Below, in pieces: positions 9,116 to 18,628 of a stretch of DNA of 64,000 nt. Location: the NCBI RefSeq assembly GCF_001886615.1, contig NZ_CP018139.1:1178001-1242000 (forward strand), given 5' to 3'. The notes beneath the pieces are model-generated. The model saw only the letters and a list, made by a program, of their open reading frames with translations. It was not told the origin of the DNA and made no database searches. This stretch comes from Halomonas aestuarii (lineage in GTDB: Bacteria > Pseudomonadota > Gammaproteobacteria > Pseudomonadales > Halomonadaceae). The position numbers and the translations under genes were made by a program. The number at the start of each line of letters is the position of its first letter. The stretch's first letter is position 1.

Positions 9116-10966
9116 ATGCTCAACCGTTACCCCCTGTGGAAGTATCTGCTGATACTCGTCGTCCTCCTCGCCGGCCTGATCTACTCCCTCCCCAACCTCT
9201 TCCCCGAGGACCCGGCAGTCCAGATCAGCAGCGAGCGGGGCGACGCCACCATCGACGAGCGCCAGCTCGACCGCATCCGCCAGAGCCTCGACGAGGCCGG
9301 CATCGAGATCACCGACGCCGAGCGTGAGGCGAATCGCGTGCTGATCCGCCTCGACAACGCCGACGACCAGATCAAGGCCCGTGACCGTATCGCCGAGCTC
9401 CTGGGCAGCGACTACGTGGTCGCGCTGAACCTGGCCGAATCGACCCCGGAATGGCTCCAGTCGCTCTCCGCCTCGCCGATGACCCTCGGCCTCGACCTGC
9501 GCGGGGGCGTCCACTTCCTGCTCGAGGTCGACATGGAGGCCGCCCTGACCCAGCGTCTCGAGGTCAACGCCAGCGCCATGCGCGAGCAGCTGCGTGACGA
9601 GCGGATCCGCTACCGCGACACCCAGATCGAGGGACGCACCGTCTCCATGGCCTTCGCCAATGCGGAGGATCGTGACGAGGCGCGTCGCCTGATCGGCCGC
9701 GAATTCCCGGAGTTCACCTACGAAAGCGAAGGGGACGATCGGGGCGCCCGGCTGGTCATGACCATGAACGACCAGGCCGTGGACGAGCTTCAGGACTACG
9801 CCATCAACCAGAACCTCACGACCCTGCGCAACCGGGTCAACGAGTTGGGCGTGGCCGAGCCGCTGGTGCAGCGCCAGGGACCGGACCGGATCGTGGTGGA
9901 GCTGCCCGGCGTCCAGGACACCGTGGCCGCCAAGCGCATCGTGGGCGCCACCGCCAATCTCGAGTTCCGCCTCGAGGCGCGCCCGGACACCCCGAACAAC
10001 GAGACGGAAGCCTTCCCCTTCCGCAACAACGAGTCGCGCCGCGCCGACCTGATGCGCGATGTGATCATCACCGGCGACAGCGTCTCGAACGCCAACCACA
10101 GTTTCGACGAGAACGGCCGGCCGCAGGTCAACATCGACCTGGACGGCACCGGCGGCACTCTGATGAACCGGGCCACCCGGACCAACATCGGCCGCAACAT
10201 GGCCGTGCTGTTCATCGAGCACAAGACCCGCGAGACCACCCGGATGGTGGACGGCGAGGAGGTCGTCGAGCGCGACCCCTACACCGAGCGGGGCATCATC
10301 AGCCTGGCCACCATACAGAGTGCCCTGGGCAACAGCTTCCGCATCACCGGGCTCGACTCGCCCACCGAGGCGGCGGAGCTCGCCCTGCTGCTGCGTTCGG
10401 GCTCGCTGGCCGCGCCGATCTACTTCGCCCAGGAACGTACCATCGGGCCGAGCCTCGGCGCCGAGAACATCGAGCGCGGCGTGCTCTCGGTGCAGATCGG
10501 CCTGCTGCTGGTGGTGCTGTTCATGCTGGCGCGCTACAAGGTGTTCGGGATCTTCGCCAACGTCGCCCTGGCGCTCAACCTGACCCTGCTGGTGGCCGCC
10601 ATGTCGATGCTCGGGGCCACCCTGACGCTGCCCGGCATCGCCGGCATCGTGCTGACCCTGGGCATGGCGGTGGACGCCAACGTGCTGATCTTCGAGCGCA
10701 TCCGCGAGGAGCTGCGCACCGGGCTCTCGGTGCAGCAGGCCATCCACGCCGGCTATGAGCGGGCCTTCACCTCGATCGTCGATGCCAACATCACCACCCT
10801 GCTGGTGGCGCTGATCCTGTTCTCGATCGGCACCGGGCCGGTCAAGGGCTTCGCCGTGACGCTGTCGCTGGGCATCCTGACCTCGCTGTTCACCGCCCTG
10901 CTGGTGACCCGCGCCATGGTCAACCTGTGCTACGGCGGCAAGCCCATCAAGAAGCTCTGGATTTAA
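9116..10966 (+). CDS. secD: protein translocase subunit SecD
   Basis: 616 residues, as in E. coli (615). There is one N-terminal helix (WKYLLILVVLLAGLIYSLPN), a large periplasmic region, then five helices in the C-terminal third. Typical motifs are LGLDLRGGVHFLLEVD, TNIGRNMAVLFIE-like, SLGAENI, MAVDANVLIFERIREEL and GPVKGFAVTLSLGILTS. With SecF it uses the proton (or sodium) gradient to pull proteins through SecYEG. secF starts 10 bases after the stop, so the two are co-translated. Confidence 0.98.
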   Translation: MLNRYPLWKYLLILVVLLAGLIYSLPNLFPEDPAVQISSERGDATIDERQLDRIRQSLDEAGIEITDAEREANRVLIRLDNADDQIKARDRIAELLGSDYVVALNLAESTPEWLQSLSASPMTLGLDLRGGVHFLLEVDMEAALTQRLEVNASAMREQLRDERIRYRDTQIEGRTVSMAFANAEDRDEARRLIGREFPEFTYESEGDDRGARLVMTMNDQAVDELQDYAINQNLTTLRNRVNELGVAEPLVQRQGPDRIVVELPGVQDTVAAKRIVGATANLEFRLEARPDTPNNETEAFPFRNNESRRADLMRDVIITGDSVSNANHSFDENGRPQVNIDLDGTGGTLMNRATRTNIGRNMAVLFIEHKTRETTRMVDGEEVVERDPYTERGIISLATIQSALGNSFRITGLDSPTEAAELALLLRSGSLAAPIYFAQERTIGPSLGAENIERGVLSVQIGLLLVVLFMLARYKVFGIFANVALALNLTLLVAAMSMLGATLTLPGIAGIVLTLGMAVDANVLIFERIREELRTGLSVQQAIHAGYERAFTSIVDANITTLLVALILFSIGTGPVKGFAVTLSLGILTSLFTALLVTRAMVNLCYGGKPIKKLWI

Positions 10967-10975
10967 GAGGTGCCT

Positions 10976-11899
10976 ATGAAATCCCTGATACAACGAGAGT
11001 TCGACTTCATGGGCAAGCGCCGGATCGCCTTTGCGATCTCGGCGGCGATGCTGCTGGCCTCGGTCGTTTCGATGCTGCTGCTGGGGCTCAACCTGGGCCT
11101 CGACTTCACCGGCGGCACCCTGGTCGAGGTCCGCTTCGCCACCGCGCCGGCGCTGGAGACGGTGCGCCAGGCCCTGGAGGGCGCCGGCTTCCAGGATGTC
11201 GCGGTGCAGACCTTCGGCGCATCGACCGAGGTGCTGATCCGCCTGCAGCAGGCCTTCGAGGCCGGCGTCGGCGACCAGATAGTGGGGCTGCTGCAGGACG
11301 CCGGCAACGACGTCTCACTGGTGCGCGCCGAGTTCGTGGGCGCCCAGGTCGGCGACCAGCTGCGCGACCAGAGCGGCATGGGCATGCTGGTGGCACTCGG
11401 CATCGTGATGCTCTACGTGGCGGCGCGCTTCCAGTACAAGTTCGCCGTGGGCGCCCTGCTGGCCCTGCTGCACGACGTCATCATCGTGGTCGGCGCCTTC
11501 GCGCTGTTCGGCTTCGAGTTCGACCTCACCGTTCTGGCGGCGATCCTGGCGGTGATCGGCTACTCGCTCAACGACACCATCGTGGTCTACGACCGCATCC
11601 GCGAGAACATCCGCAAGTCGCGGATCGACGACATGCCGACCATCTTCAACGAGTCCATCAACCAGACCCTGTCGCGCACCCTGGCGACCTCCGGCACCAC
11701 CCTGCTGGTGCTGCTGGCGCTGGTGGTCCTCGGCGGCGACATGATCCACTACTTCGCGGTGGCCCTGATCCTCGGCGTGGTGGTCGGGACCTTCTCGTCC
11801 ATCTACGTGGCCGCGGCCCTGCTGCTGCCGCTCAAGCTGCAGCGCGAGGACCTGATCCCGGCGAAGAAGGAAGACCCGGAGGCCGAGGAGCTGCCCTGA
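10976..11899 (+). CDS. secF: protein translocase subunit SecF
   Basis: 307 residues from ATG 10976, with GAGG 5 bases upstream; an in-frame GTG at 10970 is less likely. There are six helices, LGLDFTGGTLVEVRF after the first helix, and the DxNDT-type VIGYSLNDTIVVYDRIREN motif. Partner of SecD. A 21-bp inverted repeat ends the cluster. Confidence 0.98.
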   Translation: MKSLIQREFDFMGKRRIAFAISAAMLLASVVSMLLLGLNLGLDFTGGTLVEVRFATAPALETVRQALEGAGFQDVAVQTFGASTEVLIRLQQAFEAGVGDQIVGLLQDAGNDVSLVRAEFVGAQVGDQLRDQSGMGMLVALGIVMLYVAARFQYKFAVGALLALLHDVIIVVGAFALFGFEFDLTVLAAILAVIGYSLNDTIVVYDRIRENIRKSRIDDMPTIFNESINQTLSRTLATSGTTLLVLLALVVLGGDMIHYFAVALILGVVVGTFSSIYVAAALLLPLKLQREDLIPAKKEDPEAEELP

Positions 11900-11920
11900 C
11901 GGCGACCCGGCATCCCCTGA

Positions 11921-11963
11921 AACGAGAACGCCCCCGCAGCCAGGCTGCGGGGGCGTTCTCGTT
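11921..11963. terminator. bidirectional terminator between secF and suhB
   Basis: Arms 11921-11941 and 11943-11963 are 21-bp perfect reverse complements around a single A, with AACGAGAACG at the outer end and CGTTCTCGTT on the other side. secF ends 21 bases before it and the convergent suhB ends 18 bases after it, so it probably serves both. In RNA the central CAG region would open to a small loop. Confidence 0.75.
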
Positions 11964-11981
11964 GTGGCGGAGCGCGAGGGC

Positions 11982-12776
11982 TCAGAAGTGCGGCTTGAGC
12001 TGCTGCACCAGGGCCTTGTAGAGGCGCGGACCGGCGGCCATCAGGCGGCCCTCGACCTCGACGCTCGGCTGGCCGTCGGGGGTCCCCATCAGCGCGCCGC
12101 TCTCCTTGAGCAGCAGCGAGCCGACGTGGAGGTCCTGTTCCTCGAGGCCCAGCACGAAGGCGGCATCCGCCCGGCCCGCGGCCAGCTCGGCCATGTCGAG
12201 CAATCCGCTGCCGGAGGCGCGCTGCTGTTCGACCTGCGGACCGAGCTGCTGGACCAGGGTCAGGTAGGAGGGCAGGAAGCGGGCGCGCAGCCAGGTCTCG
12301 GGCAGGCCCATGGCGATCCGGGTGCCGGTCACGGCGGTGCTCTTGGTCACGCGGATGCGCTTGCCGTTGAGCTGTGCGCCGCGGCCGCGGCTGGCCAGGT
12401 ATTCGTCATCGCTGAAGGGGCAGATCACCACCGCATGCTCCGGGCGGCCCTTGACGAGACAGACCACCGACAGCGCGAAGCCGGGAGCGGCGACGCTGAG
12501 GTTGGAGTAGCCGTGGAAGGGTTCGATCTTCCAGAGGGTGTCGGCGCCCTCGCCCTCGCCGGCGCGGTGAGGCGTGAAGCGACCCTCGATACCGTGTTGC
12601 GGGTAGCCGCGGGAGAGCTGACGAGCGATCAGCGTCTCGGCGTTGCGGGCGGCGTCCTCGAGCAGGCGGTCGAGGTTGTGCTCCTGGTGGGAGTTCTCGA
12701 TTCGCTCGCGGATGCGCAGGAACTGTTCGCCGGCACTGCGCGCGGCGCGCAGTGCGAATTGGACCATCGGATGCAT
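11982..12776 (-). CDS. suhB: SuhB homologue (inositol monophosphatase fold) with degenerate active site
   Basis: 264 residues, starting MHPM as E. coli SuhB does, and alignable along most of its length (AARSAGEQF, ASRGRGAQLNG, AAGRADAAFVLG). The catalytic IMPase motif DPLDGT is EPFHGY at residues 85-90, so both Asp metal ligands are replaced. The GEE/EESGE loop is replaced by IEGRFTP, and WDFAAG near the C-terminus is QDLHVG. Phosphatase activity is therefore unlikely. E. coli SuhB has an enzyme-independent role in rRNA antitermination with NusA/NusB/NusE/NusG, which could explain retention here. It is divergent from trmJ, the usual neighbourhood of suhB. Confidence 0.85.
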   Translation of the reverse strand: MHPMVQFALRAARSAGEQFLRIRERIENSHQEHNLDRLLEDAARNAETLIARQLSRGYPQHGIEGRFTPHRAGEGEGADTLWKIEPFHGYSNLSVAAPGFALSVVCLVKGRPEHAVVICPFSDDEYLASRGRGAQLNGKRIRVTKSTAVTGTRIAMGLPETWLRARFLPSYLTLVQQLGPQVEQQRASGSGLLDMAELAAGRADAAFVLGLEEQDLHVGSLLLKESGALMGTPDGQPSVEVEGRLMAAGPRLYKALVQQLKPHF

Positions 12777-12852
12777 GATCGGGCCTTGGGGAGTCGGTGG
12801 TGTTAAAGAACGGAACGGCGCGAATCCTAGCAGACCCGCGCCGGATGCGCCA

Positions 12853-12881
12853 TTCGTGGCCACCGGCCGGCATGGTAGAAT
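12853..12881 (+). promoter_or_regulatory. possible promoter of trmJ
   Basis: TTCGTG (12853-12858), a 17-base spacer and TAGAAT (12876-12881), 39 bases before the trmJ start. The -10 is good and the -35 poor. Confidence 0.35.
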
Positions 12882-12920
12882 CCCAGGCCCTCGTCTCTTC
12901 CAGGATCCACAGGCCCCACC

Positions 12921-13664
12921 ATGCTCGAGCGCATCCGCATCGTCCTGATCGGCACCAGCCACCCCGGCAACATCGGCGGCACCGCCCGCGCCATGCACAA
13001 CATGGGCCTTTCCGACCTGGCCCTGGTGGCGCCGCGCTGCGAGCCGCTCACCGCCGACACCGTCTCGCGCGCGTCTGGGGCCGACCATATCGTCCACGGG
13101 GCCCGCACGGTCGAGACCCTCGAGCAGGCGGTGACCGATTGCACCCTGGTGGTGGGAGCCAGCGCCCGCTCGCGCACCCTGCCCTGGCCGATGATCACCC
13201 CCCGGGAGCTGGGCGACCGGCTCCCCGCGGAACTGGCCGCCCCGGACGCCCGCGTGGCGCTGGTCTTCGGCCGCGAGGACAGCGGCCTCACCAATGCCGA
13301 GCTGCAGCGCTGCCATGCCCATGTGCACATCCCCACCAACCCCGACTTCAGCTCGCTGAACCTGGCCGCCGCGGTGCAGGTGCTGGCCTACGAGTGCCGA
13401 CAGGCCTGGCTGGAGCCGTCCGCCATGGAGGCACCGCCGAGCCAGCCGCTGGCCAGCCATGAGGAGCTCGAGCACTATTTCGAGCACCTGGAGCGCGCCC
13501 TCATCGCCATCGGCTTCCACGACCCGGCCACGCCGCGTCAGCTGATGGCCCGGCTGCGGCGGTTCACCCTGCGGGCGCGGCCCGAGCGCATGGAGCTCAA
13601 TATCCTGCGCGGCATCCTCACCGCCACCGAGCAGCAGGCCGAGCGGCGACGGGACGATGACTGA
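12921..13664 (+). CDS. trmJ: tRNA (cytidine/uridine-2'-O-)-methyltransferase TrmJ
   Basis: 247 residues (E. coli 246). SPOUT methyltransferase that 2'-O-methylates position 32 of the tRNA anticodon loop using SAM. Motifs are [20 protein letters not shown] at the N-terminus, then [17 protein letters not shown] and [18 protein letters not shown], which form the trefoil knot and SAM site. It lies upstream of cysE and iscR, as in many gammaproteobacteria. Confidence 0.96.
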   Translation: MLERIRIVLIGTSHPGNIGGTARAMHNMGLSDLALVAPRCEPLTADTVSRASGADHIVHGARTVETLEQAVTDCTLVVGASARSRTLPWPMITPRELGDRLPAELAAPDARVALVFGREDSGLTNAELQRCHAHVHIPTNPDFSSLNLAAAVQVLAYECRQAWLEPSAMEAPPSQPLASHEELEHYFEHLERALIAIGFHDPATPRQLMARLRRFTLRARPERMELNILRGILTATEQQAERRRDDD

Positions 13665-13741
13665 CGCGCCTTGAAGCCGCCCCCGCGCGCCCCCACTATG
13701 GAGATCATTCCCCTTTCGCCACGCCACCCAAGGACCGCTGC

Positions 13742-14626
13742 ATGCTCAAACGTCTGCGCGAGGACATCAACAGCGTATTCGCCCGCGACCCGGCGGCACG
13801 CAACTTCCTGGAAGTGCTGACCAACTACCCGGGGCTGCATGCCTTGCTGGCCCACCGGCTGAGTCACTGGCTGTGGCAGAAGAACCTGAAGTGGCTGGCG
13901 CGCACCCTGTCGCAGCTGTTTCGCGTGCTCACCGGCATCGAGATCCACCCCGGGGCGACGATCGGCCGGCGCTTCTTCATCGACCACGGCATGGGGGTGG
14001 TGATCGGCGAGACCGCCGAGGTGGGTGACGACGTCACCCTCTACCAGGGCGTGACCCTCGGCGGCACCAGCTGGAACAAGGGAAAGCGCCATCCGACCCT
14101 GGAGGACGGCGTGATCGTCGGCGCGGGCGCCAAGATCCTCGGCCCCTTCACCGTGGGCACGGGGGCCAAGATCGGCTCCAACGCCGTGGTCACCAAGGAG
14201 GTGCCCGCCGGCGCCACCGTGGTCGGCATCCCGGGCAAGATCATCCAGCGCACCGAGCCCGACGACGCAGAGACGGTCGAGGTGGACCCCGAGCGCCGCG
14301 AGGCGATGCGCCGCAAGTTCGGCTTCGACGCCTACGGGGTGAGCCAGGACATGCCCGACCCGGTGGCCCGCTCGATCCAGGCGATGCTCGACCACATGCA
14401 CGCCGTGGACGAACGCATCGAGCGCATGTGCACGACCCTGCGCAAGGTCGATGCCAGCTATCGCGATGGTCGCCTGCCGGAGCTTCGCGACGAGGACTTC
14501 GCCGACATCCTCGCCGACGTGGACAGCTGCTGCCCGCCCCCGGAGGAGGAGAGGAACGTGGCCGCGGACTCGCCGGACCGCAGGGAGGTCGATGCCGGCG
14601 CCTCCCCTCGCCGGCGCAATGGTTGA
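13742..14626 (+). CDS. cysE: serine O-acetyltransferase (CysE2 type)
   Basis: 294 residues. It makes O-acetylserine from serine and acetyl-CoA for cysteine synthesis. The N-terminal domain is short (about 65 residues) compared with E. coli CysE. A left-handed beta-helix of hexapeptide repeats follows ([20 protein letters not shown], with His74-Gly region; [38 protein letters not shown]). A C-terminal extension of about 100 residues is rich in charged residues. A short-type cysE2 next to iscR is known from Azotobacter, where it is thought to boost cysteine supply to IscS. The stop overlaps the putative -35 of the iscR promoter. Confidence 0.93.
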   Translation: MLKRLREDINSVFARDPAARNFLEVLTNYPGLHALLAHRLSHWLWQKNLKWLARTLSQLFRVLTGIEIHPGATIGRRFFIDHGMGVVIGETAEVGDDVTLYQGVTLGGTSWNKGKRHPTLEDGVIVGAGAKILGPFTVGTGAKIGSNAVVTKEVPAGATVVGIPGKIIQRTEPDDAETVEVDPERREAMRRKFGFDAYGVSQDMPDPVARSIQAMLDHMHAVDERIERMCTTLRKVDASYRDGRLPELRDEDFADILADVDSCCPPPEEERNVAADSPDRREVDAGASPRRRNG

Positions 14627-14652
14627 CCAGGATACTGGGTCTTTACCATAAT
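14623..14652 (+). promoter_or_regulatory. possible promoter of iscR-iscS-iscA
   Basis: TTGACC (14623-14628), an 18-base spacer and CATAAT (14647-14652). The spacer includes ATACTGGGTC, which only loosely resembles a type 1 IscR site. The iscR ATG is 57 bases downstream. Autorepression by [2Fe-2S] IscR is the rule in the family; the site itself is not convincing here. Confidence 0.4.
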
Positions 14653-14708
14653 GGCCGATCACGTTCATTGACTGCCGACCCGCGCGTCGCTGCCGAGGTG
14701 AGTTCCTC

Positions 14709-15176
14709 ATGCGCCTGACCACCAAGGGACGCTACGCCGTCACCGCCATGCTCGACCTGGCGATGAATGCCGAGACCGGCCCCATCAGCCTCGCCGACAT
14801 CTCCAAGCGCCAGGAGATCTCGCTCTCCTACCTGGAGCAACTGTTCGCGCGACTCCGCCGCGCCGGCCTGGTGGACAGCGTCCGCGGCCCGGGCGGCGGC
14901 TACCTGCTGGCCCTGGCCCCGGAGGCCATCACCGTGGCCAGGGTCATCGAGGCCGTCAACGAATCGGTGGATTCCACCCGCTGCGGCGGCCTGTCGGACT
15001 GCCAGCAGGGCGACACCTGCCTGACCCACCACCTGTGGTGCGAGCTGTCCGACCACATCCACGGCTTCCTGCGGGAGGTCACCCTGGGCCAGCTGGCCGA
15101 GCGCGGGGAGATCCAGGCGATCGCCAGCCGCCAGCGCGGCCCGCGGGACGACGGCATCCTGGCCTCGACCACCTGA
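14709..15176 (+). CDS. iscR: Fe-S cluster regulator IscR
   Basis: 155 residues, Rrf2 family. The N-terminal winged helix begins [18 protein letters not shown]. Cluster ligands C92, C98, C104 and H107 are at exactly the E. coli positions, so a [2Fe-2S] holoprotein is expected. It represses Fe-S assembly genes when cluster supply is sufficient. It heads the reduced isc operon with iscS 41 bases downstream. Confidence 0.97.
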   Translation: MRLTTKGRYAVTAMLDLAMNAETGPISLADISKRQEISLSYLEQLFARLRRAGLVDSVRGPGGGYLLALAPEAITVARVIEAVNESVDSTRCGGLSDCQQGDTCLTHHLWCELSDHIHGFLREVTLGQLAERGEIQAIASRQRGPRDDGILASTT

Positions 15177-15217
15177 GCCACCGTCCCCGTCACCCAATCG
15201 GAACCGACCGCGAGCCC

Positions 15218-16375
15218 ATGAGCGCACCCGTCTACCTCGATTATGCCGCCACCACCCCCGTCGACCCGCGGGTCGCCGAGGTGATGAGCCGATACCTCAC
15301 CATGGACGGCATCTTCGCCAACCCCGCCTCGCGCAGCCACATGCTGGGCTGGCAGGCGGAGCAGGCCGTGGAGAGCGCTCGCCGCCAGGTCGCCGACCTG
15401 ATCGGCGCCGACCCCCGCGAGATCGTCTGGACCAGCGGCGCCACCGAGGCCGACAACCTGGCGCTGACCGGCTTCATGCGGGCCAATCGCGCCCGGGGAC
15501 GCCACCTGGTGACCTCCATCATCGAGCACAAGGCCGTGGTCGACACCGCCGCGGCGCTGGAGGACGAGGGCTTCGAGGTGACCTGGCTCAGGCCGGATCG
15601 CCAGGGGCGCATCACGCCGGCGCAGCTTCGCGAGGCCATGCGGGACGACACCGTGCTGGTGTCGCTGATGGCCGTGAACAACGAGCTTGGCGTCATCCAC
15701 GACCTGGCGGCGCTGGCCGAGGAGGCCCATGCCGGCGGCGCAGTCTTCCATACGGATGCCGCCCAGGCGGTGGGCCGCATGCCGCTGGACGTGGCGCGGC
15801 TCGGCATCGACCTGATGTCGCTCTCCGGCCACAAGGCCTACGGCCCCAAGGGCATCGGCGCCCTCTATGTCAGGCGCAGCCCCGACCTGCGCCTGGAGGC
15901 ACTGATCCACGGCGGCGGTCACGAGCGCGGCATGCGCTCGGGCACCCTGGCCACCCACCAGATCGCCGGCATGGGCGAGGCCTTCGCCCTGGCCGCCGCC
16001 GAGGGCGAGGACGACCAGGCCCGCATCACCGCACTGCGCGACCGCCTGCTGGCCGGGTTCGACGACCTCGAGGGCATTCACCGCAACACCGCGGTGGAGG
16101 CGTCGGTTCCCAATATCCTCAACCTGGCCTTCGAGGGCGTGGAGGGCGAGTCGCTGCTCATGGCGCTGCGCGACGTCGCGCTCTCCACCGGCTCGGCATG
16201 CAACTCCGCGAGCGTCGAGCCATCCTATGTCCTGAAGGGCATCGGCCTGCCGCGCCCGCTGGCGCTGGCCTCGCTACGCTTCAGCTTCGGCCGCTTCACC
16301 ACCGAGGCCGACATCGACCGCACACTGGATGCCCTGCGACACGCCCTGGACGGGCTGCGTCGCCGGGCGGTCTGA
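15218..16375 (+). CDS. iscS: cysteine desulfurase IscS
   Basis: 385 residues. It removes sulfur from L-cysteine using PLP and passes it on as a persulfide. The PLP lysine K206 lies in SGHKAYG and the mobile-loop cysteine C328 in [10 protein letters not shown]; both numbers equal those of E. coli IscS. The start [14 protein letters not shown] is the conserved one. The expected next gene, iscU for the scaffold, is missing and iscA follows directly. Confidence 0.96.
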   Translation: MSAPVYLDYAATTPVDPRVAEVMSRYLTMDGIFANPASRSHMLGWQAEQAVESARRQVADLIGADPREIVWTSGATEADNLALTGFMRANRARGRHLVTSIIEHKAVVDTAAALEDEGFEVTWLRPDRQGRITPAQLREAMRDDTVLVSLMAVNNELGVIHDLAALAEEAHAGGAVFHTDAAQAVGRMPLDVARLGIDLMSLSGHKAYGPKGIGALYVRRSPDLRLEALIHGGGHERGMRSGTLATHQIAGMGEAFALAAAEGEDDQARITALRDRLLAGFDDLEGIHRNTAVEASVPNILNLAFEGVEGESLLMALRDVALSTGSACNSASVEPSYVLKGIGLPRPLALASLRFSFGRFTTEADIDRTLDALRHALDGLRRRAV

Positions 16376-16400
16376 CCCCATCCCGATCAGGAGAGAGACC

Positions 16401-16727
16401 ATGGCGCATCTTTCGATCACCACTGCCGCCGCCGAGCAGATCCACCGGGTGCTCGACGAGCGCGGCCACGGCCTTGGCCTGCGGGTCTCGGTCAAGCCCA
16501 GCGGCTGCTCCGGCTACAGCTACGTGCTCGACTTCGCCGATGAGGCCGCCAACGACGACGTGTCCTTCGAGGAGCATGGCGTGACCGTCTTCGTGGCCCC
16601 CGAGGCCCTGGAGATGCTCGACGGCAGCGAGGTCGACTATGTCACGGAGGGGCTCAACCGCTTCTTCCGTTTCAACAACCCCAACGTCAAGGACGAGTGC
16701 GGCTGCGGCGAGAGCTTCAGCGTCTGA
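16401..16727 (+). CDS. iscA: A-type Fe-S carrier protein IscA
   Basis: 108 residues, with cysteines C36 (SGCSGYSY) and C100/C102 ([11 protein letters not shown]) forming the A-type Fe-S carrier signature. The sequence [14 protein letters not shown] is the IscA rather than the ErpA or SufA form. GGAGAGAG lies close upstream of the ATG. It is the last gene of the iscR-iscS-iscA group; ndk follows with its own promoter. Confidence 0.93.
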   Translation: MAHLSITTAAAEQIHRVLDERGHGLGLRVSVKPSGCSGYSYVLDFADEAANDDVSFEEHGVTVFVAPEALEMLDGSEVDYVTEGLNRFFRFNNPNVKDECGCGESFSV

Positions 16728-16731
16728 ACGA

Positions 16732-16760
16732 TTGTTCAACGCCGCCCCGGAGCGTTATAC
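16732..16760 (+). promoter_or_regulatory. promoter of ndk
   Basis: TTGTTC (16732-16737), a 17-base spacer and TTATAC (16755-16760), just after the iscA stop. This gives ndk a transcript of its own with a leader of about 125 bases. Confidence 0.6.
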
Positions 16761-16891
16761 TCCCCGACCCATCGGCGAACAGTGCCGAACCGATTGATCC
16801 TATTCGCCGCGCCGCCCCGCGCTCCCGACAGCGGAGCCACGGGCGGCGCGGCGCTATCCATCGACCCCCATCCAACCGGAGACATGCCCCC

Positions 16892-17317
<426 letters not shown>

Positions 17318-17330
17318 TCCCGTCTCTCCC

Positions 17331-17352
17331 GCGGGGGTGGTCCCACCCCCGC
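17331..17352 (+). terminator. hairpin between ndk and rlmN
   Basis: GCGGGGGTGG and CCACCCCCGC form a perfect 10-bp stem around TC, 13 bases after the ndk stop and 26 before rlmN. There is no T-run, so attenuation rather than full termination is more likely. Confidence 0.4.
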
Positions 17353-17378
17353 CCTGCCCCACCGACGCGCTGACCACC

Positions 17379-18506
17379 ATGACCGCCACCACTGCTCCCC
17401 GACTCACCAACCTGCTCGGCATGACGCGCGAGGAGATGGAAGCCTTCTTCCTCTCCATCGGCGAGAAGAAGTTCCGTGCCGCCCAGGTGATGAAGTGGAT
17501 CCATATCGAGGGCTGCGACGACTTCGCGGCCATGACCAACCTGTCCAAGGCGCTGCGTTCCCGCCTGGCCGAGGTCGCCGAGATCCGCGGCCCGGGCGTG
17601 GTCTACGAGGGCTCCTCCAGCGACGGCACCCGCAAGTGGGTGCTCGAAGTGGAGGACGGCAGCTACGTGGAGACGGTGCTGATCCCTGCCGACAACGGCA
17701 AGCGACGCACCCTGTGCGTCTCTTCCCAGGTGGGCTGCTCGCTGGACTGCAGCTTCTGCTCCACCGGCAAGCAGGGCTTCCAGCGCAACCTCACCGCCGC
17801 CGAGATCATCGGCCAGGTGTGGGTGGCCCAGCGCAGCGTGGGGCCGCGTCGCGACACCGCCAACCGCCCCGTCACCAACGTGGTGATGATGGGCATGGGC
17901 GAGCCACTGCTGAACTACGATGCCGTCGTGCCGGCGATGAAGCTGATGCTGGACGACGACGGTTACGGCCTCTCGAAGCGGCGGGTCACGCTCTCCACCT
18001 CCGGGGTGGTGCCGATGATCGACAAGCTCGGCGACGAACTCGACGTGAGTCTGGCCATCTCGCTGCATGCCGCCAACGACGAGCTGCGCAACGAGCTGGT
18101 GCCGCTCAACCGCAAGTACAACATCCGCACCCTGCTGGATGCCTGCCACCGCTACCTGGCCAAGTGCCACGACACGCGGATGGTGACCATCGAGTACACG
18201 GTGATCAAGGACGTCAACGACCAGCAGGAGCATGCCGAGCAGCTCGCCGCCCTGCTCGAGGAGCTGCCGTGCAAGATCAACCTGATCCCGTTCAACCCGT
18301 TCCCGCATTCGGGCTACGAGAAGCCGTCGCGGAACCAGGTGATGCGCTTCCAGCAGTGGCTCTACGAACTCGGCTACACGGCCCCGATCCGTTCCACCCG
18401 CGGTGACGATATCGATGCCGCCTGCGGCCAGCTGGTGGGCCGCGTCAAGGATCGCACCAAGCGCCACGCCCGCTATATCCAGTCGATCCAGATCGACGCC
18501 GACTGA
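17379..18506 (+). CDS. rlmN: 23S rRNA/tRNA adenine-C2 methyltransferase RlmN
   Basis: 375 residues. Radical-SAM enzyme that methylates C2 of A2503 in 23S rRNA and A37 of some tRNAs. The [4Fe-4S] motif C120-x3-C124-x2-C127 lies in [14 protein letters not shown]. The methyl-carrying C349 lies in [10 protein letters not shown], and the partner Cys of the mechanism is in the [21 protein letters not shown] domain. No clear Shine-Dalgarno precedes the ATG, and translation may depend on ndk transcripts. Confidence 0.96.
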   Translation: MTATTAPRLTNLLGMTREEMEAFFLSIGEKKFRAAQVMKWIHIEGCDDFAAMTNLSKALRSRLAEVAEIRGPGVVYEGSSSDGTRKWVLEVEDGSYVETVLIPADNGKRRTLCVSSQVGCSLDCSFCSTGKQGFQRNLTAAEIIGQVWVAQRSVGPRRDTANRPVTNVVMMGMGEPLLNYDAVVPAMKLMLDDDGYGLSKRRVTLSTSGVVPMIDKLGDELDVSLAISLHAANDELRNELVPLNRKYNIRTLLDACHRYLAKCHDTRMVTIEYTVIKDVNDQQEHAEQLAALLEELPCKINLIPFNPFPHSGYEKPSRNQVMRFQQWLYELGYTAPIRSTRGDDIDAACGQLVGRVKDRTKRHARYIQSIQIDAD

Positions 18507-18530
18507 CCGGAGGGCGCCTTGACTTCAACC

Positions 18531-18562
18531 GGTCCCGGCGCTTTGATGGACGGGCCTTTTTT
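18531..18562 (+). terminator. terminator after rlmN
   Basis: GGTCCCG (18531-18537) can pair with CGGGCC (18551-18556), with one bulged T, and is followed by TTTTTT (18557-18562). pilW starts 66 bases later. Confidence 0.5.
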
Positions 18563-18628
18563 CACCGCCGGCCGCATATCGAACGCCACCTGCGGCCATC
18601 GGTTACGTGCCTACCTGGAGAGGATGCC

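Noticed and set aside
10970..10975. GTG at 10970 as secF start
   Set aside because: The GAGG ribosome binding site would overlap it; the ATG at 10976 has proper spacing and gives the conserved MKSLIQREFDFMG start.
8969..10993. A 674-codon open frame antisense to secD
   Set aside because: It is a by-product of high GC at third positions; its translation is His/Gln/Gly-rich without any recognisable domain, and secD on the other strand is unmistakable.
14623..14652. A firm IscR binding site at the iscR promoter
   Set aside because: The spacer sequence only loosely resembles the type 1 motif, so I list the promoter but not an operator.
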